64,000 nt of DNA from Odontocerum albicorne. Lineage: Eukaryota > Arthropoda > Insecta > Trichoptera > Odontoceridae. Position 1 is the first letter of the stretch, and every line of letters starts with the position of its first letter. The notes beneath the pieces were generated by a model. The model was not told the origin of the DNA. It was given only the letters and a program-made list of their open reading frames with translations, and searched no databases. The position numbers were made by a program, and so were the translations under genes. The stretch is from contig OX463859.1 of assembly GCA_949825065.1 (NCBI GenBank), positions 7,044,217-7,108,216 on the forward strand, in the 5' to 3' direction. Positions 1 through 10,560 of the stretch are shown in pieces.

Positions 1-103
1 TATTGTATTGTGTTTGAAAATCTGTTCTCTCTACCTTACCGCAAGGGACACGGCGTGATGACGTATATGTATGTTTTATAAATGTAACTGTGATCTTTTA
101 TAG

Positions 104-523
104 TGTAGGGATCCACGGTCGTCGCTGAATATTGTCGCATACATACGGTCAATGACCGACGAAACGAACTTCGGATACCTCGATAAATTATAGTAAACAG
201 TCCAAAGGTCACATGCCCGACATGAGGCCGGCCGAGCATCGCGCCGCATTCCATACTAGAAAGAGAACACACCACGCTGTCTCGCCAGTTTCGTAAATAA
301 ATGGTTACCTACAATACTACAATTGACCATTTATGCATTCACATGAGCGAGGTAGAATCATATCGCGAGCGCACTCCCGCGCCCATTCTGAAATGTTATA
401 AATACCTACGTACTATCAAATAAAGTATTCATTCACTCTCTCCTTCCGCATTGCGATCTAACGTGTTTTATTTATTTATCAACAATCATAATCATCATAT
501 ACCTTTAAGGGGCATATCCCTAA
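104..523 (+). mobile_element. Solo LTR, family 1, copy 1
   Basis: A 420-bp long terminal repeat with no internal retroelement region beside it. It starts TGTAGGGATCC and ends CATATCCCTAA. Flanks are tatag (99-103) and aatag (524-528), a 5-bp target duplication with one mismatch. It carries a TATAAATA box at 397-404 and an AATAAA signal at 419-424, the usual order for an LTR promoter and polyadenylation region. The upstream part is GC-richer than its surroundings. The same sequence recurs inverted at 14011-14417. A single LTR between target duplications is expected after LTR-LTR recombination. The superfamily cannot be assigned without internal sequence. Confidence 0.8.
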
Positions 524-648
524 AATAGTATAATGAACACTAATGGTTTATCTTATTTATCAATAAATAAATAACACTTACATATTATTGTCATAAATAA
601 CACTGACATATTATTGTCATATTGTTATAACACATTTTTGTTGAATAG

Positions 649-835
649 AGTACAACCTGGCGGATTTATTGCCACTTAAGCAATCTCCCAATCAACCAGA
701 TAAATGTTTAAAAGGCCTTAAGTGAAAACAAGATTGGAATTCTTTGTAAAAAGTTTTGGTCCAACTGGAGTCGAGTTCACGACTCCCGGGTCGGAAGTTA
801 AGCTTCCTACCGACAGTTTTACCAACACTTTTGAC
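649..835 (-). mobile_element. SINE-A copy (tRNA-derived), degraded
   Basis: Reading on the minus strand there is a decayed tRNA-like head (near 780-835), a middle segment, and the family 3' end near 649-700, which reads as a GGAAGAGATTGCC-like block followed by CAATAAA and CGCCAGG. The same order is much clearer at 8558-8742 and 12505-12735. Edges are approximate. Confidence 0.65.
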
Positions 836-1324
836 GAATCAAACCCGAAATTCCTGATTGGAAATTCAGTCTTACCTATAAGTCCACGAAAGTGATAATG
901 GCTTTTAACGAACGGATGGGTCTAAAAAATACACTACTTAGAAAAAAAACAACCCTTTACTTATAAAGTGTGAGTAAAAAATTATTTTAGAAAAGAAACT
1001 TGAACCCAGTTAACCTTCCCAGTACTACAGTATGAGGTGAAGTCCCTTTGCCAGCAGGAGGTCGGAGATGTGAACCATAAATTAATTCCCCAACACAGCC
1101 TTTTGCCGTAATTTTATAATATAAGGTCACAATTTAAATTCAGTTTTCTAACGCAAAAGAGAGGCAAAGAGGAAAACGTTTCTCGTTTATAAAATTCAAA
1201 AGTTGTTAAAAAAGGTTTTATATAACAAAGATTTTTAGAACTTTAGTTATCAGCATATTTGCAATTTTATTCAAAAGTCATGCCACAACGCCACTTATAT
1301 TTTGGGGTTGGCAGAAAGGTTGGC
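836..1324. other. No gene recognised
   Basis: AT-rich sequence with only short random reading frames. I see no family similarity to other parts of the window. Confidence 0.5.
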
Positions 1325-1402
1325 GGCCGTAGCCTGACGGTTAGTATTTATGCTAAACAAACAGGCGCCCCAGGTTCAATTTCTGGCGAATTCCTTTCCG
1401 GC
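1325..1402 (+). repeat. Possible tRNA-like SINE head, unassigned
   Basis: TAGCCTGACGGTTAGT resembles a pol III box A, and GGTTCAATTTC lies at box B distance and resembles box B. The segment does not match the SINE-A or SINE-B heads and has no recognisable body. It may be the head of another tRNA-derived SINE. Confidence 0.3.
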
Positions 1403-1430
1403 CGTATTTTGGACCATTTAACAGTTTTTT

Positions 1431-1565
1431 AAAAGAATAGATATGACTGAAGTCATATATATTCTTATACTCTCAAACACTAGGCGAAAAAAGTGCCTAT
1501 TCGTCGGTTCGAACCGACGACCTTCCGCACGTAAGTCCAGTGCGTTACCGCACGACCTTGCACAT
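1431..1565 (-). mobile_element. SINE-B copy (tRNA-derived)
   Basis: On the minus strand it reads as a tRNA-like head (CGGTAACGCACTGGACTT, then GGTTCGAACC as box B), then the family body containing CGCCTAGTGTTTGAG and the ATGACTTCAGTCATA-like segment, ending in an A/T run. The same arrangement is seen at 2494-2658, 31385-31640, 34380-34660, 53335-53530 and 62385-62665. Confidence 0.7.
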
Positions 1566-2149
1566 CAATCTGAATTTTTTACTTTTTTTCAAAAACGTAT
1601 TTGCTGATTATTATAAATTCTGATAACACCATTGTAAGCAAGAGAGAAAGTGCTATGTATATAACCTACATCGGCCAATAGTCTTGAAAATTTAATTTTC
1701 TTGCCATCGAAGCTTTGGGTTTGATGTCTCAAAACTAACAGCTTGTACACAATAAACCGATGTACACAGGCATTTTTCAACCACAAGCGGCTGACAGTCA
1801 AGATATTTACCACCAGGTCACGTAGGATATCATTCTACAAATCATTAATAGTCAGGTAGCACATGCTGGGAAATAAATATGGACATTTTATAAACGCTTT
1901 TTAACTATCTTTATATATTTCATATTTGATACAAGTTTTACCCAATTACATCAAATAATAAGGAAACCATTTTGATTTTAAGTTTAAATTAAAATGACAA
2001 CAAAAATAATGATACTTATCCTCCCTTATGAAATGACAAAGTTTTGCCTACAAAGTTTTTTTAAGGATTTCAATCTTAAATTTTAAATCAAAAGATAATT
2101 TTCAGCAGTGCCAAAATCGTCTATTAATAATTATTATAAAAATAACAAT
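1566..2149. other. No gene recognised
   Basis: AT-rich sequence without a credible reading frame or recognisable repeat. Confidence 0.5.
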
Positions 2150-2460
2150 TTATATACCGTCGTTTAGAGAACAAACTCTCCTCAAGGGCGCTCTAACTTG
2201 GAACCCAAACCCATTATTATTACACCATGTTTACACGAGCTTAGTACTTGTCATTAGTGCTTCTCACTCACACTTGTCACTCGCACTTGTATCCACGTGT
2301 AAACAAGCATAGTAGTACTAAGCATTAGTAAATCTTAGTACTAATATGCTTTTTGTCACTAAGCAGCTTAGTACAAACGATAAGTACTAAACTCGTGTAA
2401 ACATGACATTAAACAAATCACGTTTACCCGAACGAATAATTTTCTTTGTATATAGTACTA
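2150..2460 (-). mobile_element. LINE-C 3' end, split by a MITE
   Basis: The segments at 2150-2225 (TCCTCAAGGGCGCTCTAAC) and 2406-2460 (AACAAATCACGTTT, then TTTTCTTTGTAT) are continuous with each other in the uninterrupted relatives at 59040-59170 and 59630-59760. An inverted-repeat element separates them here. Confidence 0.55.
2226..2405. mobile_element. Inverted-repeat MITE, 180 bp
   Basis: The termini are inverted repeats: CATGTTTACACGAGCTTAG at the left and its near-exact complement at the right, matching over about 27 bp with two mismatches. Related LINE-C 3' ends lack this insert, so it is a real insertion. No coding capacity. The target duplication is ambiguous because the flanks are ATTA-rich. 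Superfamily unknown. Confidence 0.6.
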
Positions 2461-2493
2461 CCTTGTGGGATTATTTTTAGTAATTTCTTACAA

Positions 2494-2658
2494 TGAGCTG
2501 CGCGGTAACGCGTTGGACTTCTGTGCATAAGGTCATCGGTTCGAACCCCACGCTGTGCTACTCCCCTCGAACGACTCCGGCACTTTTTTCCGCCTAGTGT
2601 TCGAGGGTATTAAGGATACCTGTGACTTCGGTCATATATATTCTTTAAAAAAAATCAG
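2494..2658 (+). mobile_element. SINE-B copy
   Basis: tRNA-like head (CTGCGCGGTAACGCGTTGG as box A region, GGTTCGAACCCC as box B), then the family body with CGCCTAGTGTTCGAGGGTA and GACTTCGGTCATATAT, ending in an A run. One of the better preserved copies. Confidence 0.75.
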
Positions 2659-2664
2659 ATAGAT

Positions 2665-2792
2665 ATTTATGAGGCTTTGAGTAAAAACCTGATCGAAAAC
2701 ATTTATTTAAAATATGGATTCCAGCGGAAATTGAACCCTCAACCTTCGGCTCGGAAGACACGCGTCTTACCAATTTGATCACGGAGGTCATT
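2665..2792 (-). mobile_element. SINE-A copy, 3' truncated
   Basis: The minus strand carries GACCTCCGTGATC at the head, a box B-like segment and the conserved 'gctggaatcc' junction. The 3' LINE-like tail is missing. Confidence 0.6.
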
Positions 2793-3354
2793 AAATTATT
2801 CCCCCCCACCTATCGTAGATAAAGATAACAGATCTTCACGTATTTTTATCCATGTGTGGTACACATCGCTCACCTCTGCCACATTCATACATTTCGACAT
2901 GCATGTTCTTCTGTTTCTTACACTTCTTATATTTGCCTTTGTTAAAATTTCTTCGAATATAATATTTCCGTCCATTCTTTTTCCCGGTCTACCTCCTCCT
3001 CATTCTCCATTAATTTCAGACATTGATTTGAACACAATATTTGTTTCGTAAGGGTTTCGTTAAAATTTATTGCAGATAAAACATGTTAAATCTTTATTCT
3101 TTTAATTTCATTCACAATAGCCATATTTTCCAAACAGTTGTCATTTATCTGATAATTTTTACTCGATCAGACATTGTAATACCAGATACTTTATTCAAGG
3201 CACGCATTTCTACCCTATTTATTTTGCTTTTATCACACCATTTCAAGAGTCGTTAGTTTTTATGACATTTAAAGTTTTTCTCTCTTGAAAATTGAAAAAA
3301 TAAAGATCTGAAAGCAAAGAGTATATATAATACATTGGAAGCTGCACATATTTA
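2793..3354. other. Mostly unassigned; possible LINE-E remnant
   Basis: Between 2845 and 3020 the minus strand weakly resembles the 3' region of LINE-E (compare 11985-12340). The rest is AT-rich without a recognisable gene. Confidence 0.3.
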
Positions 3355-3960
3355 TTTATTTATTTAACACTTATTTCAAATACAATCTGGCGGGGTTACT
3401 TCCAGGCGGCACTCTCTTCCAACCAACAAGACAAAAGTAAATGAAGCAAGTTACATGGTCGCATAAATAATTGAAATGACTATCCATCCCCACGAAATCC
3501 ATAAACACATATGTGAGCATATACCCACAAACCCCACAAAGACGGACAATCACCCGAACATCATTTTTCATATAAAGTGAGATATCATCAACCAAAAGAA
3601 AAGGAAGGGATGGTGGAGAGGAAATCTTAAGAAAAATCGTTAATGAAACACGTTATTTTACTGACTAGATATTAAGAGTTTTTTCAGTAGCTTCTTAAAG
3701 CATGCCAAGGACGGAGCGAGTCTTATATTGGTTTGTAACTGATTCCAGAGTCTCACTGCATGTACAGTCAAGGACGACGTAAAAAAAGAGGAGCGGTGAA
3801 CTAAAAAGACCAATAAACAATCTCTTTTTTATGAGGTAATAACATAACTTTAAATGAAATCATGCTGACATTCAACCGACAAAAACTTAAATTGTAACAT
3901 AACGATAAATGTATGATTTATCAGTAAATAGAATCATCAACCAGACTCGCTGAAAGGAGA
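3355..3960 (-). mobile_element. LINE-J 3' end with RT-protein C-terminus
   Basis: The minus strand encodes the C-terminal end of a non-LTR retrotransposon polyprotein, ending at a stop at 3658-3660. Readable motifs include SSLTVHAVRLWNQL and FKKLLKKLLI, matching the 'RLWN.LP...FKK.L' end typical of many LINEs. A 3' UTR follows, then the block shared with SINE-A (GGAAGAG...GCC...CGCCAG) and a TAAATAAATAAA tail at 3355-3370. It is 5' truncated, as LINE copies usually are. Relatives: 21140-22290, 41985-42175, 46640-47218, 52165-52460 and 63181-63353. Confidence 0.75.
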
Positions 3961-4159
3961 ATCGGGGTGAAGTGAAAGAGTGCATAAATACCATTACCTA
4001 GGATGCAGGATTAATGATCATTGAGATCCTACGTGCTCAGAATATTATATAATTCTTTGGTCAGAAGTCCTTTGGAATATTGCTCTATAATATGGGCACC
4101 AGCAGTCCTGCTCCAGGAGACCTCTGTAGCATGGATTCGACTTCTTTTGGGCAGGATGG

Positions 4160-4440
4160 TGGTACATGAAAATTAAAAAAATATACATTTTACAAACTTC
4201 ACATTGTAAATTCCAAATGCCGAGTAGAACTACGATCTTTGTTATAGTTGGGAGAGGTGAGTCTTTCTATCTTGTCAGACAGAAGAAAAAATATTGACCT
4301 TATAACATTAAATAATACCTTTTGATAGCTTGTGTCTTTAATGTATTCTCTGCAATTTATTTGGTTTTGAAATATATTTTAATATATTATGTACGTACTA
4401 TGTTGCTATCAATAAACCTATATTTATTTATTATTATTTT
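4160..4440 (+). repeat. Repeat D copy (LINE-like 3' end)
   Basis: Shares CTTTTGATAGCTT, a TTTAATGTA segment, ATGTACGTACTATGTTGC and TATCAATAAACC with the minus-strand copies at 29280-30720 and 30705-31000. The T/A-rich tail suggests a LINE 3' end. This copy provides an empty site for the mariner at 29372-30480. Confidence 0.5.
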
Positions 4441-5137
4441 CTTCGTCTTCCCAGTATCATGGCAGGTCTCCCCAACGTTGAATATCACTTGAGAGTAGAC
4501 ATCTTTGTCCCCGGCAGCCTGAAAAAGATCTCCAACGCCAATTATGCCAGTCCAATCATGCGGATTATTATTGCGGAGCCAGGAGATTTGCCTCCTGCCA
4601 ACACCTCTTCGGCCTTCTATTTTGCCTTGGATGATCAGGTGCAGTAATTTGTGCTTTGTACTCCTCTAAGTACATACCTCAAGTAGGACACCTTTCGGAA
4701 TTCAATATTAGTCAGCAATTCTCTATCAACTTTGGCTCTTTGAAGAACCCTTGTGCTGCTGACCATATCCGTCCAGGTATCCGTAACATTTTCCCGTGCA
4801 TCCACATTTCGAATGCTTCCAATCGGTTCATATGGTTTACTCCATGCAATAACACTGACCAAACGCAGCATTTTACTAACCGTTGTCGAAGTTACAAGTT
4901 TAGATTATCATCGCAGAATACGCTTCTCATTTTATTAAAAACCGCACGAGATGATTCAATTCTGCAGTTGACTTCGGTTTCTGGGTCGAGGTCTTCCACT
5001 AGGATACTTTAGAGGTATTTAAATGTTTCCACTCTCTCTATATCAGCACCGTTCAATGTAAGACGTGCTCCTGCGTGATCCTGCCGGCCAAATACCATGA
5101 ACTTAGTTTTACTCACGTTCATGTTCAGCCCCAGCCA
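4441..5137 (-). mobile_element. RTE-A LINE, 3' fragment
   Basis: The minus strand encodes the downstream part of an RTE-like reverse transcriptase polyprotein, with stops and frameshifts. It reads parallel to the plus-strand copy at 17396-18215: a stretch after the RT palm, the 'W..RML' region, and a terminal segment related to GRRGVDRRQINWL. A short A/T tail is at 4430-4441. It is truncated at about 5137, just upstream of an ATT microsatellite. Confidence 0.75.
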
Positions 5138-5560
5138 TTATTATTTTATTATTATTAAATAAGTTTGCTCACTCATGTTCCAACATTCCGGAACTAATTT
5201 CACGTGTCTTGTTACACATTCCATTTAAGTACACCAGGCCAATTATTTTATTGGCTTACTAGATTTTGATATTTAACAAAAGTAGTAAAAAGAGTTTTTC
5301 TCACTGGAATGAATCAAATAAATTATATGAGTTTTGTTTTATATTGTGTTGACATCTTCTTATTCTGGGTTTGTCTTTTTTGTGTTGTGTACTATGTGTT
5401 ACGAGTACATGCCCATATTGATTTTGAATCGTTGGTTTCATATTAAAAAAACTTATTTGTTAAATAAATAAACGAAAAGATTTACATTATTTGAGATATT
5501 TTATAAAAAAACCGTAGCTATCTGTAGTTAGGTAATTTAATGACGCCAGAAAAATAAAGA
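5138..5560. other. No gene recognised
   Basis: AT-rich sequence with an ATT run at its left edge and one copy of the TACGAGTA motif (5400-5407). No credible frame. Confidence 0.45.
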
Positions 5561-6264
5561 AATTTAAATACTATGTGTGTGGATAGAAAGGCGTATTTTT
5601 TCCTCAAAATCTGTATAGCTTGTAGGTTTGATAAAAAAACGAGAATTTTTTTAATTTCACGGGTTGTTAGTTTTTTATTGAGCCCATCTTACACTAGCGA
5701 CACTGTCTGTGATGTATATTTTAATTTTCAGCCATATTGGATGGTCAGTTTGAGTCAAGTATTTACTCGTACAACGCTTTTGGAAGTTTGTGATTTTTTC
5801 ATTTAAAAAATGACTGGACGAAGAGTTTGCGTTAAATTTTGCGTTAAAAATGAAATAAAGTGCATTGAAGGGGTGCAAATGTTGGCAAAAGCTTTTAGCA
5901 AGGACGCCATTTCGAAACCGGGGACTTATGAATGGTACAAACTTTCTCAAGAGGGTCGTAAAGACGTTGAATATGACAAGAGGGGGGAACGTCCTAGTAC
6001 AACAACCACCGATGTAAATATGGAAAACAATTAAGGTTATTGTGCTTAGTAATAACCGAATCACTATAAAGGAGGCTGTTGATGAAGTCGGTATCTCACA
6101 TGGTTCATACGAAGCAATCCTTACCAAAGTTTTGGACATTAAACGAGTGGCAGTCAAGTTTATTCTAAAATTGTTGATTTTTCAACATAAGCAGCATGGT
6201 AGAAACATCGCTGGCTGAAGTCACTGACAACCCAGAATTACTCCAGCCCGTCATGACAGGTGAC

Positions 6265-6616
6265 GAAACGTAGATATAACATATGGCTATGGTATCGAAA
6301 CGTAGATGTAACATATGGTTATGGTATCGAAACGTAGATGTAACATATGGCTATGGTACCGAAACGTAGATGAAACATATGGCTATGGTATCGAAACGTA
6401 GATGTAACATATGGCTATGGTATCGAAACGTAGATATACCATATGGCTATGGTATCGAAACGTAGATGTAACATATGGCTATGGTATCGAAACGTAGATT
6501 TAACATATGGCTATGGTATCGAAACGTAGATGTAACATATGGCTATGGTATCGAAACGTAGATGTAACATATGGCTATGGTATCGACACGTAGATGTAAC
6601 ATATGGCTATGGTATC
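6265..6616. repeat. 32-bp tandem repeat, 11 copies
   Basis: Eleven head-to-tail units of 32 bp, each starting GAAACGTAGATGTAACATAT and ending in the TATGGCTATGGTATC segment, with a few substitutions. The distance from the first GAAACG (6265) to the final partial GAAAC (6617) is 352 bp, exactly 11 units. The unit is mariner coding DNA: its ends correspond to the GDET and IET codons that flank 'WVYGYD' in the transposase. It has no spacers. Confidence 0.95.
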
Positions 6617-6844
6617 GAAACAAAGGCCCAACCGTCCAAATAGACACTTCCTGGAGAGCGAAGACCGAAAAAAAAACACCGTCGTGATGTTGCAGCCACC
6701 ATATTGAACATACATGATTCCCTGCGACTTTTTCCTATCCCCGAAGATGAAGATAACGTTGAAAGGACAACGTTTTACGACCATAAATGAGATAAAGGCA
6801 AAATTGCTTGGAGAGCTAAAAGGTATCCTAAAAAGTCTACAAAT

Positions 6845-7060
6845 CTATGGAGTTTTGGTAAAGAGGCACAAGTCATCAATTACTTATTTGTCAGTTTGAA
6901 GATTTGCAGCGCAGCACAGTTTTGCATAAATTATTTATATATTCAAAGTTTACCTTTAAAATTTACCTGAGGTCTGTATTTCAGGAATACAAGTGCTGCT
7001 AAACTTCAAACTGACAAATAAGTAATTGATGACTTGTACCTCTTTACCAAAACGCCATAG
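6845..7060. mobile_element. Hairpin MITE with 66-bp arms
   Basis: A 216-bp insertion whose first and last 66 bp are inverted repeats differing at only a few positions (ends CTATGGAGTTTTGG and CCAAAACGCCATAG). It interrupts the mariner C-terminal coding region and is flanked by AAAT on both sides (6841-6844 and 7061-7064), a probable 4-bp target duplication. The 84-bp centre has no coding capacity. The superfamily is unknown. Confidence 0.8.
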
Positions 7061-7209
7061 AAATGTTTTGCGGATTGAAAAAAACGTTTGCCAAAGTGTA
7101 TTTCACCCTATGGAGACTACTTTGAGGAGGACATTATTATTAATAATTGAATAAATACTTTTTGATAAAACTGAAAATTTTGTACTTTTTTTTATCACAC
7201 CATGTGTAT

Positions 7210-8040
7210 AAAATGAAAAACATTTATTATCACAGAATCATTGAATGATAAAGTTTTAGGATACGTCTTTTCCATTTTCAGCTACAAAAAAGGGACTTCG
7301 AGTCCTTTGGGTCTGAACTTTGACAAATGACGCGATAAATTTTATTTATGCGCTAACTTAAATGTGAATTGGCAGAACATATTGCTGGAATAATGGATAT
7401 TCTTTGAAACTGAAGGGAACATTTAAAATATGGTGTTCTTTTAGAAAGGGGATGGAATCATGTTATTTCATAAGCTGTGAAGCATTTGAGATATGGATCA
7501 ATTGGGGGATGTTCATGGTCACTTAGTTGAATTTACAGTTTTTTGGCATGCTTTGATATAACTCTTAAAGCGTTATACACATATGTTCAAACATATAAAA
7601 AATAATAACGAGAAATCTTTTGTTGATTCACAGAGGTTTCTTTAATGTACCGGACAATTATTTATGACATCGTGAATTATGATATATAATTGTTTTTGAT
7701 GACGTTTAAACGAATTGAGCTCTTAAGACAGGACTGACCAACCCACGGCCAGTTGGTAATGAAACGTTTAGCATTTGGATGGGAAGAAATGTGTTTTACA
7801 AACTAGACTACGGATATTGACAAGTATTCTTTTACTGAAAATTACTTTTAAACAACGATATTTATTACGTTGTTTTTGTGTATTTTGTAGAATCTCTTGT
7901 ATACCATACGTGTATGTTCAATAATAATAAAATGACAATATAAATATATTATTTATAGTTAAGACATTAACATTGTAGAGGTTTAAAGACATAGTAATTT
8001 ATTTTATCAAACAGTGATAAAACAAATTACAATATAAATA
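7210..8040. other. Unassigned, with a repeat H fragment
   Basis: No gene recognised. From about 7950 to 8035 the sequence matches repeat H on the minus strand (TTATAGTTAAGACATTAACA, then TAGAGGTTTAAAGACAT). Confidence 0.45.
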
Positions 8041-8515
8041 TATATGCCGTTTATAGTGCAGACTTTACACATGGGCGCTTAAACTCAAGATTCGAATCCA
8101 CTATCATTGATTGATTAAAAATATTGCAAAATAAATATACATATGTTGAATACAAGGATGAGGAAGTGTTGACAGCGACTATACGACTAAGTACAATTCC
8201 GTATCTGCATATGTTAAAAAACACATTTGGTAAGAAAACCGCAGAAAACTTACCTAGGGAAGACGAAATGCAAAGAAACCTTTGTAAATCTTCCGATATA
8301 CGAGTATGAAGGTAACACATTCGGTTTTTAAGTGTTGTGTAGTAAAGTGTTTTAAGTGTTGGGTTTTAAGTGTTGGGTTTTAAGTGTTGTCTGTAAAGTT
8401 CCACACGCCACCAATATTTAACACTTAGAGGCAAACCATTCCACGCCTCAAGACCAGCAACGGTAAAAACCCTATTATAATACGATATATTGTATTTTGT
8501 GATTGACTCTCTCTT
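8041..8515 (-). mobile_element. LINE-C 3' fragment
   Basis: On the minus strand near 8400-8500 a LINE C-terminus can be read (FTVAGLEAWNGLPLSVKYW), followed by untranslated sequence ending at the GCGCTTAAACTC-like 3' segment near 8070. The same protein end is readable at 24416-24860 (minus) and 39100-39590 (plus). A TACGAGTA motif lies inside it at 8299-8306. Confidence 0.65.
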
Positions 8516-8557
8516 TTTCTATCTCACGTGCAGTGCCTTCATGTAAAATCTATTTTT

Positions 8558-8742
8558 TTTTCTGGCGAGTTTATTGCCACGTGGTAATCTCTTCCAAACA
8601 ACTAGAAAGATGTTTTAATGAGCCCTAAGTGAATACCAGACTGGAATCCCATTTTTTTTAAATCTGGGTTCCAGCGGGAATCGAACCCGCAACCTCCAGA
8701 TCGCTAGACAAGTGTCTTACCACCAGGCCACGGAGGTCGTCT
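8558..8742 (-). mobile_element. SINE-A copy, near complete
   Basis: The minus strand starts GACCTCCGTGGCCTGGTGGT (box A) and has GGTTCGATTCCCGC (box B), followed by a short T-rich linker, a middle segment and the LINE-J-like 3' block ending CAATAAACTCGCCAG. No acceptor-stem pairing is apparent, so this is a retroposon head and not a tRNA gene. Useful as the reference copy for the family. Confidence 0.8.
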
Positions 8743-8982
8743 TCGTCTTCTTTTTGCTAAACCTTCGGGGCATAGTAAATATAAATAGTTTTTCTAGGAC
8801 ACTTTTTCATCCTTAGCATGTTCAACTTCTTAAAATACCTTATTGCTTCGTGTCCTGAACACTCATTCATTGGTTTACTCTAATATATTGAAAAACATAA
8901 GAAAAATCATAGCAACTGTTTGTACCTTTATTTAAACAACTTACAACTGACTAATATTGACACGCATACTTTTCTTTCTATA

Positions 8983-9451
8983 GGTCCTTACATATGAAAT
9001 TGGCGTTTTGCCGTACTGGCAACTTTGATCTCAAATATCTTCTCTTTGGTTAGGAATTCCAAATTCAAATTTATACAGCTATTTACTCAAGTATTTGTGT
9101 TTCGAAAATTATAATTCATTTGTTTTTTCCTCAATTGTTTTTTTTCTTTGCGTCACTCAGTTTACAAAATGGAAAACTTGAACAACAGATTACTATTTTT
9201 TTCGAAATTTGGATAACTTCTTGCAAGGGAAAAAATTCAACTCCGATGGGGCAGTCCAAACCGACTTCAAAGATTTTATTGATTCCCGTCCGAATGGTTT
9301 TTTTAGTAAAGGGATCGATGAACTACCTATGAGATGGCAAAAGTGCATAGATAGCAATGGTACATACTTTGATTAAATAAATATATTATATTAAAAAAAA
9401 ATCAACTTTATGTTCCTCCCAAACAAAACGCCAATTTCATATGTAAGGACC
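8983..9451 (+). mobile_element. Mariner deletion derivative
   Basis: 469 bp between TA dinucleotides (8981-8982 and 9452-9453). Terminal inverted repeats of about 28 bp begin GGTCCTTACATATGAAATTG at both ends. Inside, an ATG at about 9171 opens the first codons (MENLNNRLLFF), and the DNA then jumps to the transposase C-terminus (TDFKDFIDSRPNGFFSKGID, then RWQKCIDSNGTYFD, stop at 9376). The catalytic core is deleted, so it could only be moved by a related transposase. Confidence 0.85.
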
Positions 9452-10299
9452 TAATATTTCAAAAATTAAAAAAAAACATCTCAAATGTTACGCCCCAGGT
9501 AAAAGGGTTAAAGGATGTACTATGTATTTTGTTATCCATGGATTAATCAACTGTAACCTGACACAGTGGTGTTCCGAAGTATGTCGTTAGGCAGGTCCTC
9601 CGTCGCAGACTAATTAGTGAAAAAACTCTCATTAAAATACTGTCAAAGAAAACGAAAAAAAAACCGTTACGTGAAATACATTTTGACGCATGGGCGTGGT
9701 CTTCATTAAATTGTAATAAGAGTTGCTCAATTAGATATATGAGTTGTTTCTTCTTTTATCTTACTTTTCGGACCGAATAATGAAAAGAGTATACGATTGA
9801 TGTCGGGCGTTGCCTCGAATCGTTAGAAACCAAATCTCACTATCAATAATAATATTCGAAAGTTCTTGGTAAGTTTCTTAAGCGTTCACTCTTTTAAGGT
9901 GCTATCAAAATATTTATCTACAGCATTGTTTCTTAACCTTTTTAGCGTTCCAAAACACTAATAGATAAAAACACTAAGACTTCAAGAATGGCAACAACGT
10001 ACTATCTTATCGACGTGGCCGCACAAAAGTTGTACTTGCACAAAGACGAAAAGCCTTATCAGTTGAGGATATCACCTGTTTAACATTACGAATCGGGCTG
10101 TCACATAGTTTGAACTTGCCGCAAGTATATACTCGTATGTATAGAAGCGACAAGTCTAAACTGTATATCTGCCTCGTTAGCAAAAATAAAATTTATCAAT
10201 CTGTCAAGCCAGCAACAAGCTCAGTTAACTTTACTTCCTACGTTTGATTATGGTTACATTCTTTACTCTAGCTATTATACACGTACGCTAGTGGTATCA
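9452..10299. other. No gene recognised
   Basis: Unassigned AT-rich sequence. It contains one TACTCGTA at 10130-10137. No frame resembles a known protein. Confidence 0.45.
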
Positions 10300-10560
10300 C
10301 TAAATATGTTATCAGCATTATCATCATTGTCAATCAGGGTCTATCCACTACTGGATGAAGGTCTCCCCAAGATGACGCTAAATGGTTGTGTTTTTTGCTC
10401 GTTGGTGCCATGTGATGCTGTCATTCTTCCTGATTTCATCCATCCAACGTACTTTCAGTCTTCTTCTAGGCCTTTTTATGCCTCTTGAGTACCATTAGAT
10501 CATTTCGGATGTCCATCGGGAGTCTGATATTCTGGCTACGTATCCTGCCCATTGCTACTA
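10300..10560 (-). mobile_element. RTE-B LINE 3' end
   Basis: The minus strand matches the last approximately 260 bp of RTE-B copies at 15048-15605 and 57362-58260. These encode the terminal segment with W...AGHVA-like, then DEI, and end in a GTTGACAATGATGATG tail. It is heavily 5' truncated. Confidence 0.7.

Larger units (their letters stand above)
5810..7150 (+). pseudogene. Mariner transposase remnant
   Basis: The reading frame opens at 5810 with an N-terminal HTH typical of mariner (CVKFCVKNEIKCIEGVQML, then YEWYKLSQEGRKDVE). After a frameshift near 6020 the second HTH half is readable (NNRITIKEAVDEVGISHGS). The first catalytic region (TGDET...YGY.IETKAQ) is split by a tandem array at 6265-6616. 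A large internal deletion removes the middle of the DDE domain. The C-terminal part resumes at about 6715 (CDFFLSPKMKITLKGQRF), is broken again by the hairpin element at 6845-7060, and ends near 7150 (GDYFEED-like). A family protein is about 345 residues. I could not define the TIRs confidently. It is clearly non-functional. Confidence 0.85.

Noticed and set aside
6265..6616. CRISPR-like regular array
   Set aside because: Units are contiguous with no spacers, and the unit is transposase coding sequence in an insect-like transposon context.
8640..8742. tRNA gene
   Set aside because: Box A and box B are present but acceptor-stem pairing is missing, and the segment continues into a SINE body repeated many times in the window.
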